Assembly: GCA_043721915.1 (NCBI GenBank)
Contig: JAYSPV010000106.1
Coordinates: 1-31,897 of the forward strand
DNA length: 31,897 nt
Source of the DNA: UBA668 sp043721915
GTDB taxonomy: Bacteria > Actinomycetota > Acidimicrobiia > Acidimicrobiales > Ilumatobacteraceae
Reading direction: 5' to 3'
Part shown: piece by piece, positions 1 to 7,391 of the stretch
How the letters are laid out: each line of letters starts with the position of its first letter
Position numbering within the stretch: position 1 is the stretch's first letter
Program-made: the position numbers and the translations under genes
Notes under the pieces: generated by a model
What the model was told of the DNA's origin: nothing
Databases searched by the model: none
The model's input: the letters and a program-made list of their open reading frames with translations, nothing else

Positions 1-401
1 GCTTCCTTGGTGGCGGTGCGCTGGGCATCGTCGAAGTACGCCGGCACGGTGATGACGGCCTGGGTGACGGTGTAGCCCAGGTAGGCCTCGGCATCGCGCT
101 TGAGCTTCATCAGCGTGCGAGCGCTGATCTCCTGCGGGGTGTACTTCTTGCCGTCGATGTCGTCGCTCTTCCACGCTTCGCCCATGTGGCGCTTGATGCT
201 GCGGAAGGTGCGATCGGGGTTGGTGATCGCTTGGCGCTTGGCCACCTCGCCGACGAGAACTTCGCCGGCCTTGCTGAACGCGACCACCGAAGGAGTGGTG
301 CGGCCACCCTCGGAGTTGGGGATGACGACCGTTTCGCCGGCCTCGAAGACCGCGACGACGGAGTTGGTGGTGCCGAGGTCGATACCGACTGCCTTGGCCA
401 T
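1..401 (-). CDS. dnaK: Chaperone DnaK (Hsp70), N-terminal 133 residues; runs off the window
   Basis: This is the 5' end of the Hsp70 chaperone gene, whose product binds unfolded peptides under ATP control with DnaJ and GrpE in the cytoplasm. The translation opens MAKAVGIDLGTTNSVVAVFE, carrying the phosphate-1 motif GIDLGTTNS, and continues through TTPSVVAF, IKRHMG and VITVPAYFDDAQR, all hallmarks of the DnaK nucleotide-binding domain. The ATG at 399-401 is preceded on the minus strand by AAGGAG at good spacing, so the start is secure. The remaining three quarters of the gene, and any grpE or dnaJ partners, lie left of the window. I saw no clear CIRCE or HAIR operator in the 269 bases between this gene and the next. 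Confidence 0.97.
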   Translation of the reverse strand, partial: MAKAVGIDLGTTNSVVAVFEAGETVVIPNSEGGRTTPSVVAFSKAGEVLVGEVAKRQAITNPDRTFRSIKRHMGEAWKSDDIDGKKYTPQEISARTLMKLKRDAEAYLGYTVTQAVITVPAYFDDAQRTATKE

Positions 402-670
402 GGTGCTGTGCTCCTTGTGAAACAGGTATGGGGGAAACAATGTGAGAGGAAAGAGCGTGCCACCCTGCGAAAGCTGAGTGGTAACGACGCAAGCCTACGA
501 GGACGTGCCATGCACCACCAACCTCCCAACAGAAAACTTGAGCAGAGCTGACTTAGGATTTTCCCACCGAAGTTGCTCACTCGGCGACAGCGGTCTGGTC
601 GTTGACGCACTCCACAACTGCTGGGGTTTGCGCTCTGTCACACGAGTTCCTCACCGGATGGAGACCAACG

Positions 671-1180
671 ATGCGCACCAGGTTCTTGCTCGGCGTCGCC
701 GCACTCACCGCAGTTGCGGTCGTGCAATGGCTGCCCTCGACAGTCCAAGCAGCCGAAGAGGTTCCCACCGCCTGCATCACCACGCCAGCACCGCAGGGGC
801 TTCCCGGCGACAGGGGTCCCGAGGGCGACAAGGGCGAGCAGGGCGACCCAGGGACTGACGCCACCCCACCACCCACCCTGGTCGATCAAGGGCCCTCGCG
901 TCAGGTGCACCCAGCCATCGAAGAACTGCCTCTCTGCGCCGACATCGAAGGCCTGTGCATCGTCAAGCTCCCCGGCGAGAAGGGCCCGATCGGCCAGAAG
1001 GGCGACACGGGCGACACGGGCGATCCTGGCACCTGGAACACGCTCGATGGCCCGGGCCGGGCTCCGCATTCCTTCACGGGCATCGATCCGTGTGCCGGAG
1101 TCGACAAGTCCTGCGAGATCACCGTCTACGGCACAGACGGCATCCGTGGCCTGCAGGGCGACAAGGCCCCACGGGCGTAA
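671..1180 (+). CDS. Secreted collagen-like (Gly-X-Y) protein, frame broken near 1160
   Basis: The 169-residue product starts with a clear signal peptide (RTRF, then a hydrophobic stretch LLGVAALTAVAVV, cleavage likely after VQA near residue 28). It has two runs of collagen-type triplets: GLPGDRGPEGDKGEQGDPG, and a second containing GEKGPIGQKGDTGDTGDPG. Between and after them are Cys-containing segments (LPLCADIEGLC, DPCAGVDKSC). A GGAG lies about 9 bases before the ATG at 671. The ORF ends in GLQGDKAPRA-stop, but the +1 frame at the same point reads GPTGVKGEPDADGG, a continuation of the Gly-X-Y pattern. One missing G near 1160 would explain this. The protein was probably longer and exported. 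Its function is unknown; bacterial collagen-like proteins are usually surface or spore structural proteins. Confidence 0.7.
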   Translation: MRTRFLLGVAALTAVAVVQWLPSTVQAAEEVPTACITTPAPQGLPGDRGPEGDKGEQGDPGTDATPPPTLVDQGPSRQVHPAIEELPLCADIEGLCIVKLPGEKGPIGQKGDTGDTGDPGTWNTLDGPGRAPHSFTGIDPCAGVDKSCEITVYGTDGIRGLQGDKAPRA

Positions 1181-1491
1181 AGGGCGAGCCCGACGCCGAC
1201 GGGGGCTACTTCGGCCCGTGGCGTTCGATCCATCCGCAGGTACCGGCGCCCGCCAACGTGGTCGTGCAGATACCCCAGGAGTGTCGGACGTACCTGGCCA
1301 GCCTCTCCCCCGACGGTGGGGCCTGCCCGGCGAAACAGCCACGTCGACGACACCACTGGACGCAACCCGTCCGACCCGGGCGCACCAGTTTCTGGCACTG
1401 TTTGCCGCCCATGGGCGGCAAAGACCTACCAATCTGGCCTGTCGGCCCGCCCTTGGGTGGGGGAACGTGCCCGAGGGTGAGCAGGCACGGC
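1181..1491 (+). pseudogene. Out-of-frame 3' remainder of the collagen-like gene
   Basis: There is no intact gene here. Read one base out of frame from the upstream ORF, the first 40 bases still encode Gly-X-Y-like text (GVKGEPDADGGYFGP), followed by a segment with two cysteines (ECRTYLASLSPDGGAC). Near 1325 another frame reads GLPGETATSTTPLDA, which again looks collagen-like, so a second frameshift is possible. No stop restores a sensible end before the convergent tdh gene. I read this as a decaying or mis-sequenced C-terminal part of the 671 gene. Confidence 0.45.
1401..1422. terminator. Perfect 22-bp palindrome between convergent genes; possible terminator
   Basis: The arms TTTGCCGCC and GGCGGCAAA flank a CATG centre, giving a perfect dyad with a 9-bp potential stem. 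It lies about 70 bases past the stop of the minus-strand tdh gene and downstream of the collagen-like gene, where a bidirectional terminator would be expected. No T-tract follows on either strand, so intrinsic termination is unproven. Confidence 0.4.
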
Positions 1492-2517
1492 TCACTCCCA
1501 GTCGAGGATCACCTTGCCGCACTCGCCGCGGCCGACGATGTCGAACGCTTCCTGATAGTCGTCGGCCGACAGGCGATGGGTCACGATCCCGTCGACCACG
1601 AGACCGCTCTGCAGCATCGCCGCCATCTTGTACCACGTCTCGAAGATCCGCCGGCCGTAGATGCCCTGGATGTTCAGACCCTTGAAGATCACGTCGTTGA
1701 CATCGAGCGTCATCGGGCCGGCAGGGATGCCGAGCACGGCGATACGGCCACCGTGGTTCATAGAGTCGAGCATCTGGTTGAACGCGGCCTCCGCGCCGCT
1801 CATCTCCAGACCGACGTCGAAGCCCTCGGTCATCCCCAGCTCGGCCATCACCGGGCCGAGTTGCTCCTGCGCCACGTTGACGACCCGCGTCGCGCCGTGG
1901 GCGGCGGCCATCGCGAGGCGGTACGGGTTGATGTCGGTGACCACGATGTGGCGGGCACCGATGTGACGTGAGATCGCCGCGGCCAGCACGCCGATCGGAC
2001 CGGCGCCGGTGATCAGCACGTCCTCGCCGACCATGTCGAAACGCAGCGCTGTGTGCGTTGCGTTGCCCAGCGGATCGAGCACTGCAGCAACGTCGTCGGA
2101 GATGTGCGAGGGCACGACGAACACGTTCTGCGCGGGAATGACGATGTACTCCGCGAACGCACCGGGGCGGGTGACACCCACGCCCGTGTGGTTGTGGCAG
2201 AACTCACGTCGGCCGCCCTTGCAGTTGCGGCAGTGGCCGCACGTGACGTGGCCCTCGCCCGCGACGCGCTGGCCGACCTCCATGCCCTTCACGCCGGGCC
2301 CGAGCGCTGCGATCTCGCCCATGAACTCGTGGCCGACCACCATCGGCACAGGGATCGTGGCCTGCGCCCACGCGTCCCAGTGGTGGATGTGCAGGTCGGT
2401 GCCACAGATGCTGGTCTTGCGGACGCGGATCAACACCTCACCGTCACCCGGCACCGGCTGCGGCACGTCCTGCATCCACAACCCGGGCTCCGCGTGCGCC
2501 TTCACCAACGCCTTCAC
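1492..2517 (-). CDS. tdh: L-threonine 3-dehydrogenase
   Basis: This is a zinc-dependent medium-chain dehydrogenase that oxidises L-threonine to 2-amino-3-oxobutyrate with NAD+. At 341 residues it has the length of E. coli Tdh. Visible motifs are the catalytic zinc site (C38 in SICGTDLH, then H63-E64 in VVGHEFMGE), the structural zinc cysteines C93, C96, C99 and C107, and the NAD-binding GAGPIG loop near residue 170. The start is GTG at 2515-2517, preceded by GAGGAGG on the minus strand. The gene begins 10 bases after the kbl stop, so the two are co-transcribed. Its unstable product is cleaved by Kbl, which explains the pairing. The whole protein is intact. Confidence 0.96.
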   Translation of the reverse strand: MKALVKAHAEPGLWMQDVPQPVPGDGEVLIRVRKTSICGTDLHIHHWDAWAQATIPVPMVVGHEFMGEIAALGPGVKGMEVGQRVAGEGHVTCGHCRNCKGGRREFCHNHTGVGVTRPGAFAEYIVIPAQNVFVVPSHISDDVAAVLDPLGNATHTALRFDMVGEDVLITGAGPIGVLAAAISRHIGARHIVVTDINPYRLAMAAAHGATRVVNVAQEQLGPVMAELGMTEGFDVGLEMSGAEAAFNQMLDSMNHGGRIAVLGIPAGPMTLDVNDVIFKGLNIQGIYGRRIFETWYKMAAMLQSGLVVDGIVTHRLSADDYQEAFDIVGRGECGKVILDWE

Positions 2518-2527
2518 AGCTGCCTCC

Positions 2528-3730
2528 TCATGACACGACCCCCATGACCTTGGCGACCTTCACGAATGCTGCCACGGCCGCATCGATGTCGGCGTCAGAG
2601 TGCGCGGCGGACATCTGGGTGCGGATGCGAGCCTTGCCCTGGGGAACCACCGGGAAGCTGAACGCGACCACGTAGAGGCCCTCCGCCAGCAGGCGCTGTG
2701 CCATCTCGCCCGCCACCTTCGCGTCGCCGAGCATGACCGGGATGATCGGGTGACCGGCGCCGGCGAGGCTGAACCCAGCTGTCGCCATACCCTCGCGGAA
2801 GCGCTGTGCATTCCGTTCCAACTGCGACTGCAGGGCGTGGCTCTCCTGCAGCAGGGTGAGGGCGCGCAGGGTGGTGGCCGTGATGGCCGGTGCGAGCGAG
2901 TTGCTGAACAGGTACGGCCGCGAGCGCTGCCGCAGCCAGTCGATGATTTCCTTGCGGCCGCTGGTGTAGCCGCCGCTCGCGCCACCGAGCGCCTTGCCGA
3001 GAGTGCCGGTGATGATGTCCACTCGGCCCATCACGTCGCAATACTCGTGCGAGCCGCGACCGGTGGCACCGACGAAGCCGACTGCGTGCGAGTCGTCGAC
3101 CATCACCATCGCGTCATAGCGCTCGGCCAGGTCGCAGATGGCCGACAGGTTTGCGATCACACCGTCCATCGAGAAGACGCCGTCGGTGGCGATCAGGCGG
3201 TAGCGGGCGCCCGCCGCGTCGCGAAGGCACTGCTCCAACTGCGCCATGTCGTCGCCGTTGTCGAGATGGTCGTAGCGCATCCGCTGCGCCTTGCAGAGGC
3301 GGATGCCGTCGATGATCGAGGCGTGGTTCAGGCTGTCACTGATCACGCAGTCCTGCTCGTCGAGGATCGTCTCGAACAGGCCGCCGTTCGCGTCGAAGCA
3401 CGACGAGTAGAGGATCGTGTCGTCGGTGCCGAGGAAGCAGCTCAGCGCGGCCTCCAGCTCTTTGTGAACGGTCTGGGTGCCACAAATGAACCGCACGCTG
3501 GCCATGCCGTAGCCGTACGTGTCGAGCGCGGCATGCGCCGCCTGCACGAGCGCCGGATGGTCGGCGAGGCCGAGGTAGTTGTTGGCGCACAGGTTGAGCA
3601 CCTTGCTGCCGTCCTGCAACGTGATGTGGGCCGACTGCGGGGTGGCGATCACCCGTTCGGATTTGAACAGTCCCTCGTCGACGAGGCCGGCCGCACGCTG
3701 GGCGAGGTCGGCAAGGATTCCGGTACGCAT
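2528..3730 (-). CDS. kbl: Glycine C-acetyltransferase (2-amino-3-ketobutyrate CoA ligase)
   Basis: This PLP enzyme of the alpha-oxoamine synthase family cleaves 2-amino-3-ketobutyrate with CoA to glycine and acetyl-CoA, the second step of threonine degradation. The 400-residue product has the family length. The Schiff-base lysine is K246 in GTLGKALGG, close to K244 of E. coli Kbl, and the PLP aspartate lies in MVMVDDSHAVGF. ANNYLGLADHP and YSSCFDANGG are also typical. The ATG at 3728-3730 has no Shine-Dalgarno. A TATTCT hexamer ends 6 bases upstream, suggesting a leaderless transcript that continues into tdh. Confidence 0.96.
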   Translation of the reverse strand: MRTGILADLAQRAAGLVDEGLFKSERVIATPQSAHITLQDGSKVLNLCANNYLGLADHPALVQAAHAALDTYGYGMASVRFICGTQTVHKELEAALSCFLGTDDTILYSSCFDANGGLFETILDEQDCVISDSLNHASIIDGIRLCKAQRMRYDHLDNGDDMAQLEQCLRDAAGARYRLIATDGVFSMDGVIANLSAICDLAERYDAMVMVDDSHAVGFVGATGRGSHEYCDVMGRVDIITGTLGKALGGASGGYTSGRKEIIDWLRQRSRPYLFSNSLAPAITATTLRALTLLQESHALQSQLERNAQRFREGMATAGFSLAGAGHPIIPVMLGDAKVAGEMAQRLLAEGLYVVAFSFPVVPQGKARIRTQMSAAHSDADIDAAVAAFVKVAKVMGVVS

Positions 3731-3736
3731 GTACCG

Positions 3737-3742
3737 AGAATA
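3737..3742 (-). promoter_or_regulatory. Candidate -10 box for leaderless kbl-tdh
   Basis: On the minus strand TATTCT lies 6 bases before the kbl ATG. With no Shine-Dalgarno present, transcription would start at or next to the A of the start codon. No convincing -35 was found. Confidence 0.5.
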
Positions 3743-3799
3743 GGCGCTGACGCAACCCGCGCACGACCGATCTCATGGTGAACTGGTGTAGCGATGGTG

Positions 3800-3805
3800 T
3801 ACAGT
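3800..3805 (+). promoter_or_regulatory. Candidate -10 box for leaderless vapBC
   Basis: TACAGT lies 6 bases before the ATG at 3812. This favours 3812 over the upstream in-frame ATG at 3794, which would place the hexamer inside the coding region. Confidence 0.45.
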
Positions 3806-3811
3806 GTGTGC

Positions 3812-4039
3812 ATGTCCCGCACGAACGTCGACATCGACGACGAAGCCTGCGAGCGCGTCATGCGCATGTACCAGCTGGAAACCAAGCGCGACGCCATCAA
3901 CCTGGCACTGCGCAAACTGGCGGTCGAGCCGATGACCACCGAGGAGATCCTGGGCATGCGCGGCTTCTGGGCTGATCGCCCCGACGCGGACTTCAACTCA
4001 CCCGACGGCCTGATCCGGGACACCCGTGCTGGTCGCTGA
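3812..4039 (+). CDS. vapB: VapB-type antitoxin
   Basis: This small (75 aa) antitoxin should bind and silence the PIN toxin encoded just downstream and repress its own promoter. The N-terminal text RTNVDIDDEACERVMRMYQ, followed by ETKRDAINLALRKL, matches the ribbon-helix-helix VapB family, with a conserved TKRDAINLAL helix. The acidic tail FWADRPDADF is the usual toxin-wrapping region. I chose the ATG at 3812 because the family starts just before RTN and a TACAGT -10 sits 6 bases upstream; starting at 3794 would add six residues. The 3' end overlaps the toxin start by 14 bases, typical of translational coupling. Confidence 0.88.
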   Translation: MSRTNVDIDDEACERVMRMYQLETKRDAINLALRKLAVEPMTTEEILGMRGFWADRPDADFNSPDGLIRDTRAGR

Positions 4040-4433
4040 CACGTCAGCCTGGATCGAGTACCTCCGTCGTACGGAGTCACCCGCCGACCTCGCGCTCGAC
4101 GACGCGTTTGCTCGCAGCGAGGTGCTGCTGCCCGAGCCCGTGAAGGCCGAGCTGTTGGTCGGCGCACGTTCCAACGCGGAGCTGGCAGCACTGCGGCGCA
4201 TGCTCGACGGCGTCGACATCGCGCTCGTGCACCCCCGCGACGATTTCGATGCCGCGGTGGATCTGTATCAGCGCTGCCGCACTGTCGGCATCACGCCGCG
4301 CGGCCTCGTCGACTGCCTGATCGCCGCGATGGCCGCACGCACCGGGCACCCGCTGCTGCACCACGATTGCGACCTCGCCTCGCTTGCAGCCGTCGCCGGT
4401 GTGCCCGAGGCAGTGGGTTCGCTCGCCGCCTGA
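4026..4433 (+). CDS. vapC: VapC PIN-domain ribonuclease toxin
   Basis: This 135-residue PIN-domain protein is expected to act as a Mg-dependent RNase that blocks translation when freed from VapB. The acidic active-site set is complete: D5 (VADTSAWIEYL), E42 (VKAELLVG), D96 (GLVDCLIAAMA) and D114 or D116 (HHDCDLA). The GTG at 4026 lies inside the antitoxin gene, so synthesis is probably coupled to it. The pair appears intact and active. The RNA target cannot be inferred from sequence. Confidence 0.93.
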   Translation: MLVADTSAWIEYLRRTESPADLALDDAFARSEVLLPEPVKAELLVGARSNAELAALRRMLDGVDIALVHPRDDFDAAVDLYQRCRTVGITPRGLVDCLIAAMAARTGHPLLHHDCDLASLAAVAGVPEAVGSLAA

Positions 4434-4491
4434 CTCGGCGGCGGCCTCGGCACCATCGCTCTCGCTGTCGTCCGCGCAGAGCAGCACAGGC

Positions 4492-5091
4492 TCAGTCGTC
4501 GTCGACCTCGGGTTGAGCGTCGTCGGGCTCGTCGTCGACTGCATCCCCACCGCCACCGGCGGTCGTGGGCACGCCGGCGGTCGTGGGCACACCCGCAACG
4601 GCTGGCGCGCCGGACACACCGTCGTCGTCGCTGCCGCCGGGGGCCAGCGACTCGGGTTCCACCGATGTGCCGACGACGCCGAACAGCAGATTGGCGTGGA
4701 ACTCGACGCGCATCGCGCTCGACTGGAACGTCACCTCGATGTTGAGCGCGTCGTCGTTCTTCGCGCCAGCGACGACCCAACCCGCGTTGGGCACGACAGA
4801 GACGATCGAGAGCTCGTCGCCGACGGAGTCGAGCGTCACCAGCCCGGCCTCACCGATCTGATACGTGGCTTGCGTGCCCGCCGGCAGCACCGCACCACCG
4901 GGAACAGTCGTCGGTGAGGGAACCGTCGAGCCAGGCAGAGCGGGGCTCGGAACGGTCGTCGCGTCGGTCAGCGTCACGCTGTTGGTGTCGCTCGCCGCGC
5001 CATCGAGCACCCGCGTGTTCACGAGAGCGGCGGCAGAGCCGGCCACCAGCACACCCGTGAGTGACAACACGGTGGCGAGGCGAACCTTCAT
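4492..5091 (-). CDS. Secreted hypothetical protein with acidic low-complexity tail
   Basis: No family was recognised. The 199-residue product opens with KVRLATVLSLTGVLVAGSAA, a signal peptide or N-terminal membrane anchor. A Thr/Pro/Val-rich linker follows (TTVPSPALPGSTVPSPTTVP), then a compact central domain of about 80 residues (QATYQIGEAGLVTLDSVGDE onward), and an acidic tail (repeated GVPTTA, then DDEPDDAQPEVDDD). The ATG at 5091 has GGAGAG about 8 bases upstream on the minus strand; an upstream in-frame ATG at 5238 gives unlikely N-terminal sequence. It is divergent from the response regulator at 5263, sharing a 171-base intergenic region, so it may be a target or sensor-associated protein of that system (inference). 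Confidence 0.7.
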   Translation of the reverse strand: MKVRLATVLSLTGVLVAGSAAALVNTRVLDGAASDTNSVTLTDATTVPSPALPGSTVPSPTTVPGGAVLPAGTQATYQIGEAGLVTLDSVGDELSIVSVVPNAGWVVAGAKNDDALNIEVTFQSSAMRVEFHANLLFGVVGTSVEPESLAPGGSDDDGVSGAPAVAGVPTTAGVPTTAGGGGDAVDDEPDDAQPEVDDD

Positions 5092-5262
5092 ACGAGCTCT
5101 CTCCGAATCGGCGTCGAGCGGGCCAACTGCTGTCAGGCCACGCAACACACCGTAGAACCACTGCGACCACGGCGGGTCATTGCGACATCCAAGATTCATC
5201 CAATTCGATCGTTGTCCGCACTCCCACGCGGCGAGCACGACCGCGCACGTCAGAATGAACCC

Positions 5263-5943
5263 GTGAAGATCCTGCTGGTCGAGGACGATCGTTCGATTGC
5301 TGCGTCAGTCATCGACGGGTTGACCGCCGAGGGCTTTGCCGTCGAGCACGCCGCCACCGGCGCGAGTGCGCTCGCCGCCACCGGGTACGACATGGTGCTG
5401 CTCGATCTCGGTCTGCCGGACATGGACGGGCGCGACGTCTGCCGGCAGCTCCGTGCTCGTACGGCAGTGCCGATCATCATGCTCACGGCACGCGCGGAGG
5501 AGTTCGATCGTGTGCTCGGCCTGGAGCTCGGCGCCGACGACTACGTCACCAAGCCGTTCAGCTTCCGCGAGCTCGTCGCGCGCATCCGCGCGGTTGGCCG
5601 GCGCACGATCGACGTTGCGCCTGGGCAGGTGGTCACCGACGACACCGGCTCCGCTCAGCAGATCGGCGACTTGACGTTGGATCGACGCACGCGTCGGGTC
5701 CACATCGGCGCCGAGGAGATCGCGTTGACGGCGAAGGAGTTCGACCTCTTCGCATATCTCGCAACCGATGTCGGCGCGGTCCGCACGCGCACCGAGATCC
5801 TGGAGAGCGTCTGGGACGCCCACTGGTACGGCCCGACCAAGACGGTGGATGCGCACGTCGCCTCGCTGCGCAAGAAGCTGGGGAGCCACGACTGGATCCA
5901 GTCAGTTCGTGGGGTCGGGTTCCGCCTCGAGCCGCCGACATGA
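5263..5943 (+). CDS. OmpR/PhoB-family response regulator
   Basis: This 226-residue two-component regulator has a receiver domain (residues 1-115) and a winged-helix DNA-binding domain. Receiver landmarks are the acidic pair D8-D9 (LLVEDDRSI), the phosphoacceptor D48 (VLLDLGLPDMDG), the Thr in MLTAR and the Lys in YVTKPF. The C-terminal part contains LTAKEFDLFAYL, TVDAHVASLRKKLG and VRGVGFRL, all typical of OmpR output domains. The start is GTG at 5263. A CAGAAT hexamer 6 bases upstream is an imperfect -10, and no Shine-Dalgarno is seen. The kinase gene follows after 34 bases. Confidence 0.93.
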   Translation: MKILLVEDDRSIAASVIDGLTAEGFAVEHAATGASALAATGYDMVLLDLGLPDMDGRDVCRQLRARTAVPIIMLTARAEEFDRVLGLELGADDYVTKPFSFRELVARIRAVGRRTIDVAPGQVVTDDTGSAQQIGDLTLDRRTRRVHIGAEEIALTAKEFDLFAYLATDVGAVRTRTEILESVWDAHWYGPTKTVDAHVASLRKKLGSHDWIQSVRGVGFRLEPPT

Positions 5944-5977
5944 CGCGACGGTCGTCGACGGCCGGCGGAACACCGCC

Positions 5978-7375
5978 GTGAAGTGGCGACTGATGCTCGC
6001 GTTCTGCGGGCTGCTGACGATGGTGCTGGTGGCACAGGACGTACCACTCGCCGGCTACCTGCGCCGGGTGGAGAGCGAGCGGCTGCGCGCAGACCTGCAG
6101 CGCGATGCGTTCATCCTCGCCGGCGCCTCGGAGAACTACCTCTCGGGCGAGAGCAACGGCGGCAACGTCGTCAACCTGCAGGCGACCGTGGATCAGTACC
6201 AGGCGCGCGACGGTGCGCGGGTCGTGATCACCGACGCCGATGGCGCCGTGGTGGTCGCCAGCGATCCACGCGATGAGTCGGGCGAGGACTTCACCAACCG
6301 GCCCGAGATCGCCGAGGCCCTCCGCCGCAATGCAACCACCGGCGAACGCGACTCCGATTCCGCCGGTGGCCGGATCCTGTACGTCGCGGTTCCGGTGCTC
6401 TCGGGCTCGCGAGTCGAGGGCGCCGTTCGGATCACCTTCGCGGCGTCGGTGATCGACGAGCGGGCCAGCGAGCAGACCAACGGGCTGATCCTCGTGTTCG
6501 CGATCTCGCTGGTCGGCGCGGCGCTCGCGGCGTTGTTCATGGCCGGTGGCGTCACCTCACCATTGAGACGGCTGCAGCGCAACACCGAGGCGTTCGCCTC
6601 CGGCGACTTCACCGAACGCGCCGATGATCGTCAGGGTCCACCGGAGGTCCGCAGTCTTGCCCGCTCGTTCAACTCGATGACCGAGCGGATCTCGGGCCTC
6701 GTCGACAAGCAGCGCGCCTTCGCCGGCGACGCATCGCACCAGCTGCGTACGCCGCTCACCGCGCTACGCCTGCAGCTCGAGCGCGCGACCTCGATGATCG
6801 ACGACGATCCCGAGGGCGCACGGGAACGCATCGAAGCGGCCAGCGCCGAGACCGAGCGCCTGCAGCGCCTGGTGCAAGGCCTGCTGATGATCGCTCGCAC
6901 CGATGGCGCCGATCAACCGACCATCGAAGTGGACGTGTCGGACATCGTGCGTGACCGCGCCGACGTGTGGGCACCGTTCGCCGACGAGCGGGGCATCCGC
7001 CTGCTGACGACCGCGCCCGAGGGACTGCACGCCATCGCCGTGCCGAGCGCACTCGAGCAGATCATCGACAACTATGTCGACAACGCGCTCGCAGTCGCCG
7101 GTGAGGGCGACACGATCACGATCGTTGCCGTGCGTCAACACGACCGGATCGCGGTGCACGTGATGGACGAAGGGCCGGGCATGAAGCCGGAGCACCTGGC
7201 TCACGCGTTCGATCGCTTCTGGAGAGCGCCCGACGCACCGCACGGCGGGTCGGGCATCGGGCTCGCAGTGGTGCAGCATCTCGCGTCGCTCAGTGGCGGC
7301 GAAGCGCGACTCCACAACCGCAGTGACCGCGTCGGACTGGATGCGTGCGTGTTGCTGCCGGTGGCCGACACCTGA
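5978..7375 (+). CDS. Membrane sensor histidine kinase
   Basis: This 465-residue partner of the upstream regulator senses an extracytoplasmic signal and phosphorylates it. A first transmembrane helix lies at residues 4-24. An extracytoplasmic sensor of about 130 residues follows, with a second helix (LILVFAISLVGAALAALFM) near 170-190. A HAMP linker follows (LRRLQRNTEAFASGDFTERA), then the HisKA box with phosphorylated H254 (SHQLRTPLTALRLQ). The ATPase domain carries the N box with N369 (IIDNYVDNALA), the G1 box DEGPGM, FDRFWR, and the G2 box GGSGIGLAVV. I chose GTG at 5978 because the membrane helix begins right after it; upstream in-frame sequence is a shadow of the regulator gene. The signal is unknown. 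Confidence 0.93.
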   Translation: MKWRLMLAFCGLLTMVLVAQDVPLAGYLRRVESERLRADLQRDAFILAGASENYLSGESNGGNVVNLQATVDQYQARDGARVVITDADGAVVVASDPRDESGEDFTNRPEIAEALRRNATTGERDSDSAGGRILYVAVPVLSGSRVEGAVRITFAASVIDERASEQTNGLILVFAISLVGAALAALFMAGGVTSPLRRLQRNTEAFASGDFTERADDRQGPPEVRSLARSFNSMTERISGLVDKQRAFAGDASHQLRTPLTALRLQLERATSMIDDDPEGARERIEAASAETERLQRLVQGLLMIARTDGADQPTIEVDVSDIVRDRADVWAPFADERGIRLLTTAPEGLHAIAVPSALEQIIDNYVDNALAVAGEGDTITIVAVRQHDRIAVHVMDEGPGMKPEHLAHAFDRFWRAPDAPHGGSGIGLAVVQHLASLSGGEARLHNRSDRVGLDACVLLPVADT

Positions 7376-7391
7376 CCCCCCGGGACGGCGA

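Noticed and set aside
402..670. Possible HspR (HAIR) or HrcA (CIRCE) site upstream of dnaK, prompted by CTTGAG at about 537.
   Set aside because: The second half-site is a direct, not inverted, CTTAG, so neither consensus is met.
955..1971. A 338-residue plus-strand ORF covering the end of the collagen-like gene and part of tdh.
   Set aside because: Only the first part after about 1160 has collagen-like text; past 1491 it is antisense to the intact tdh gene.
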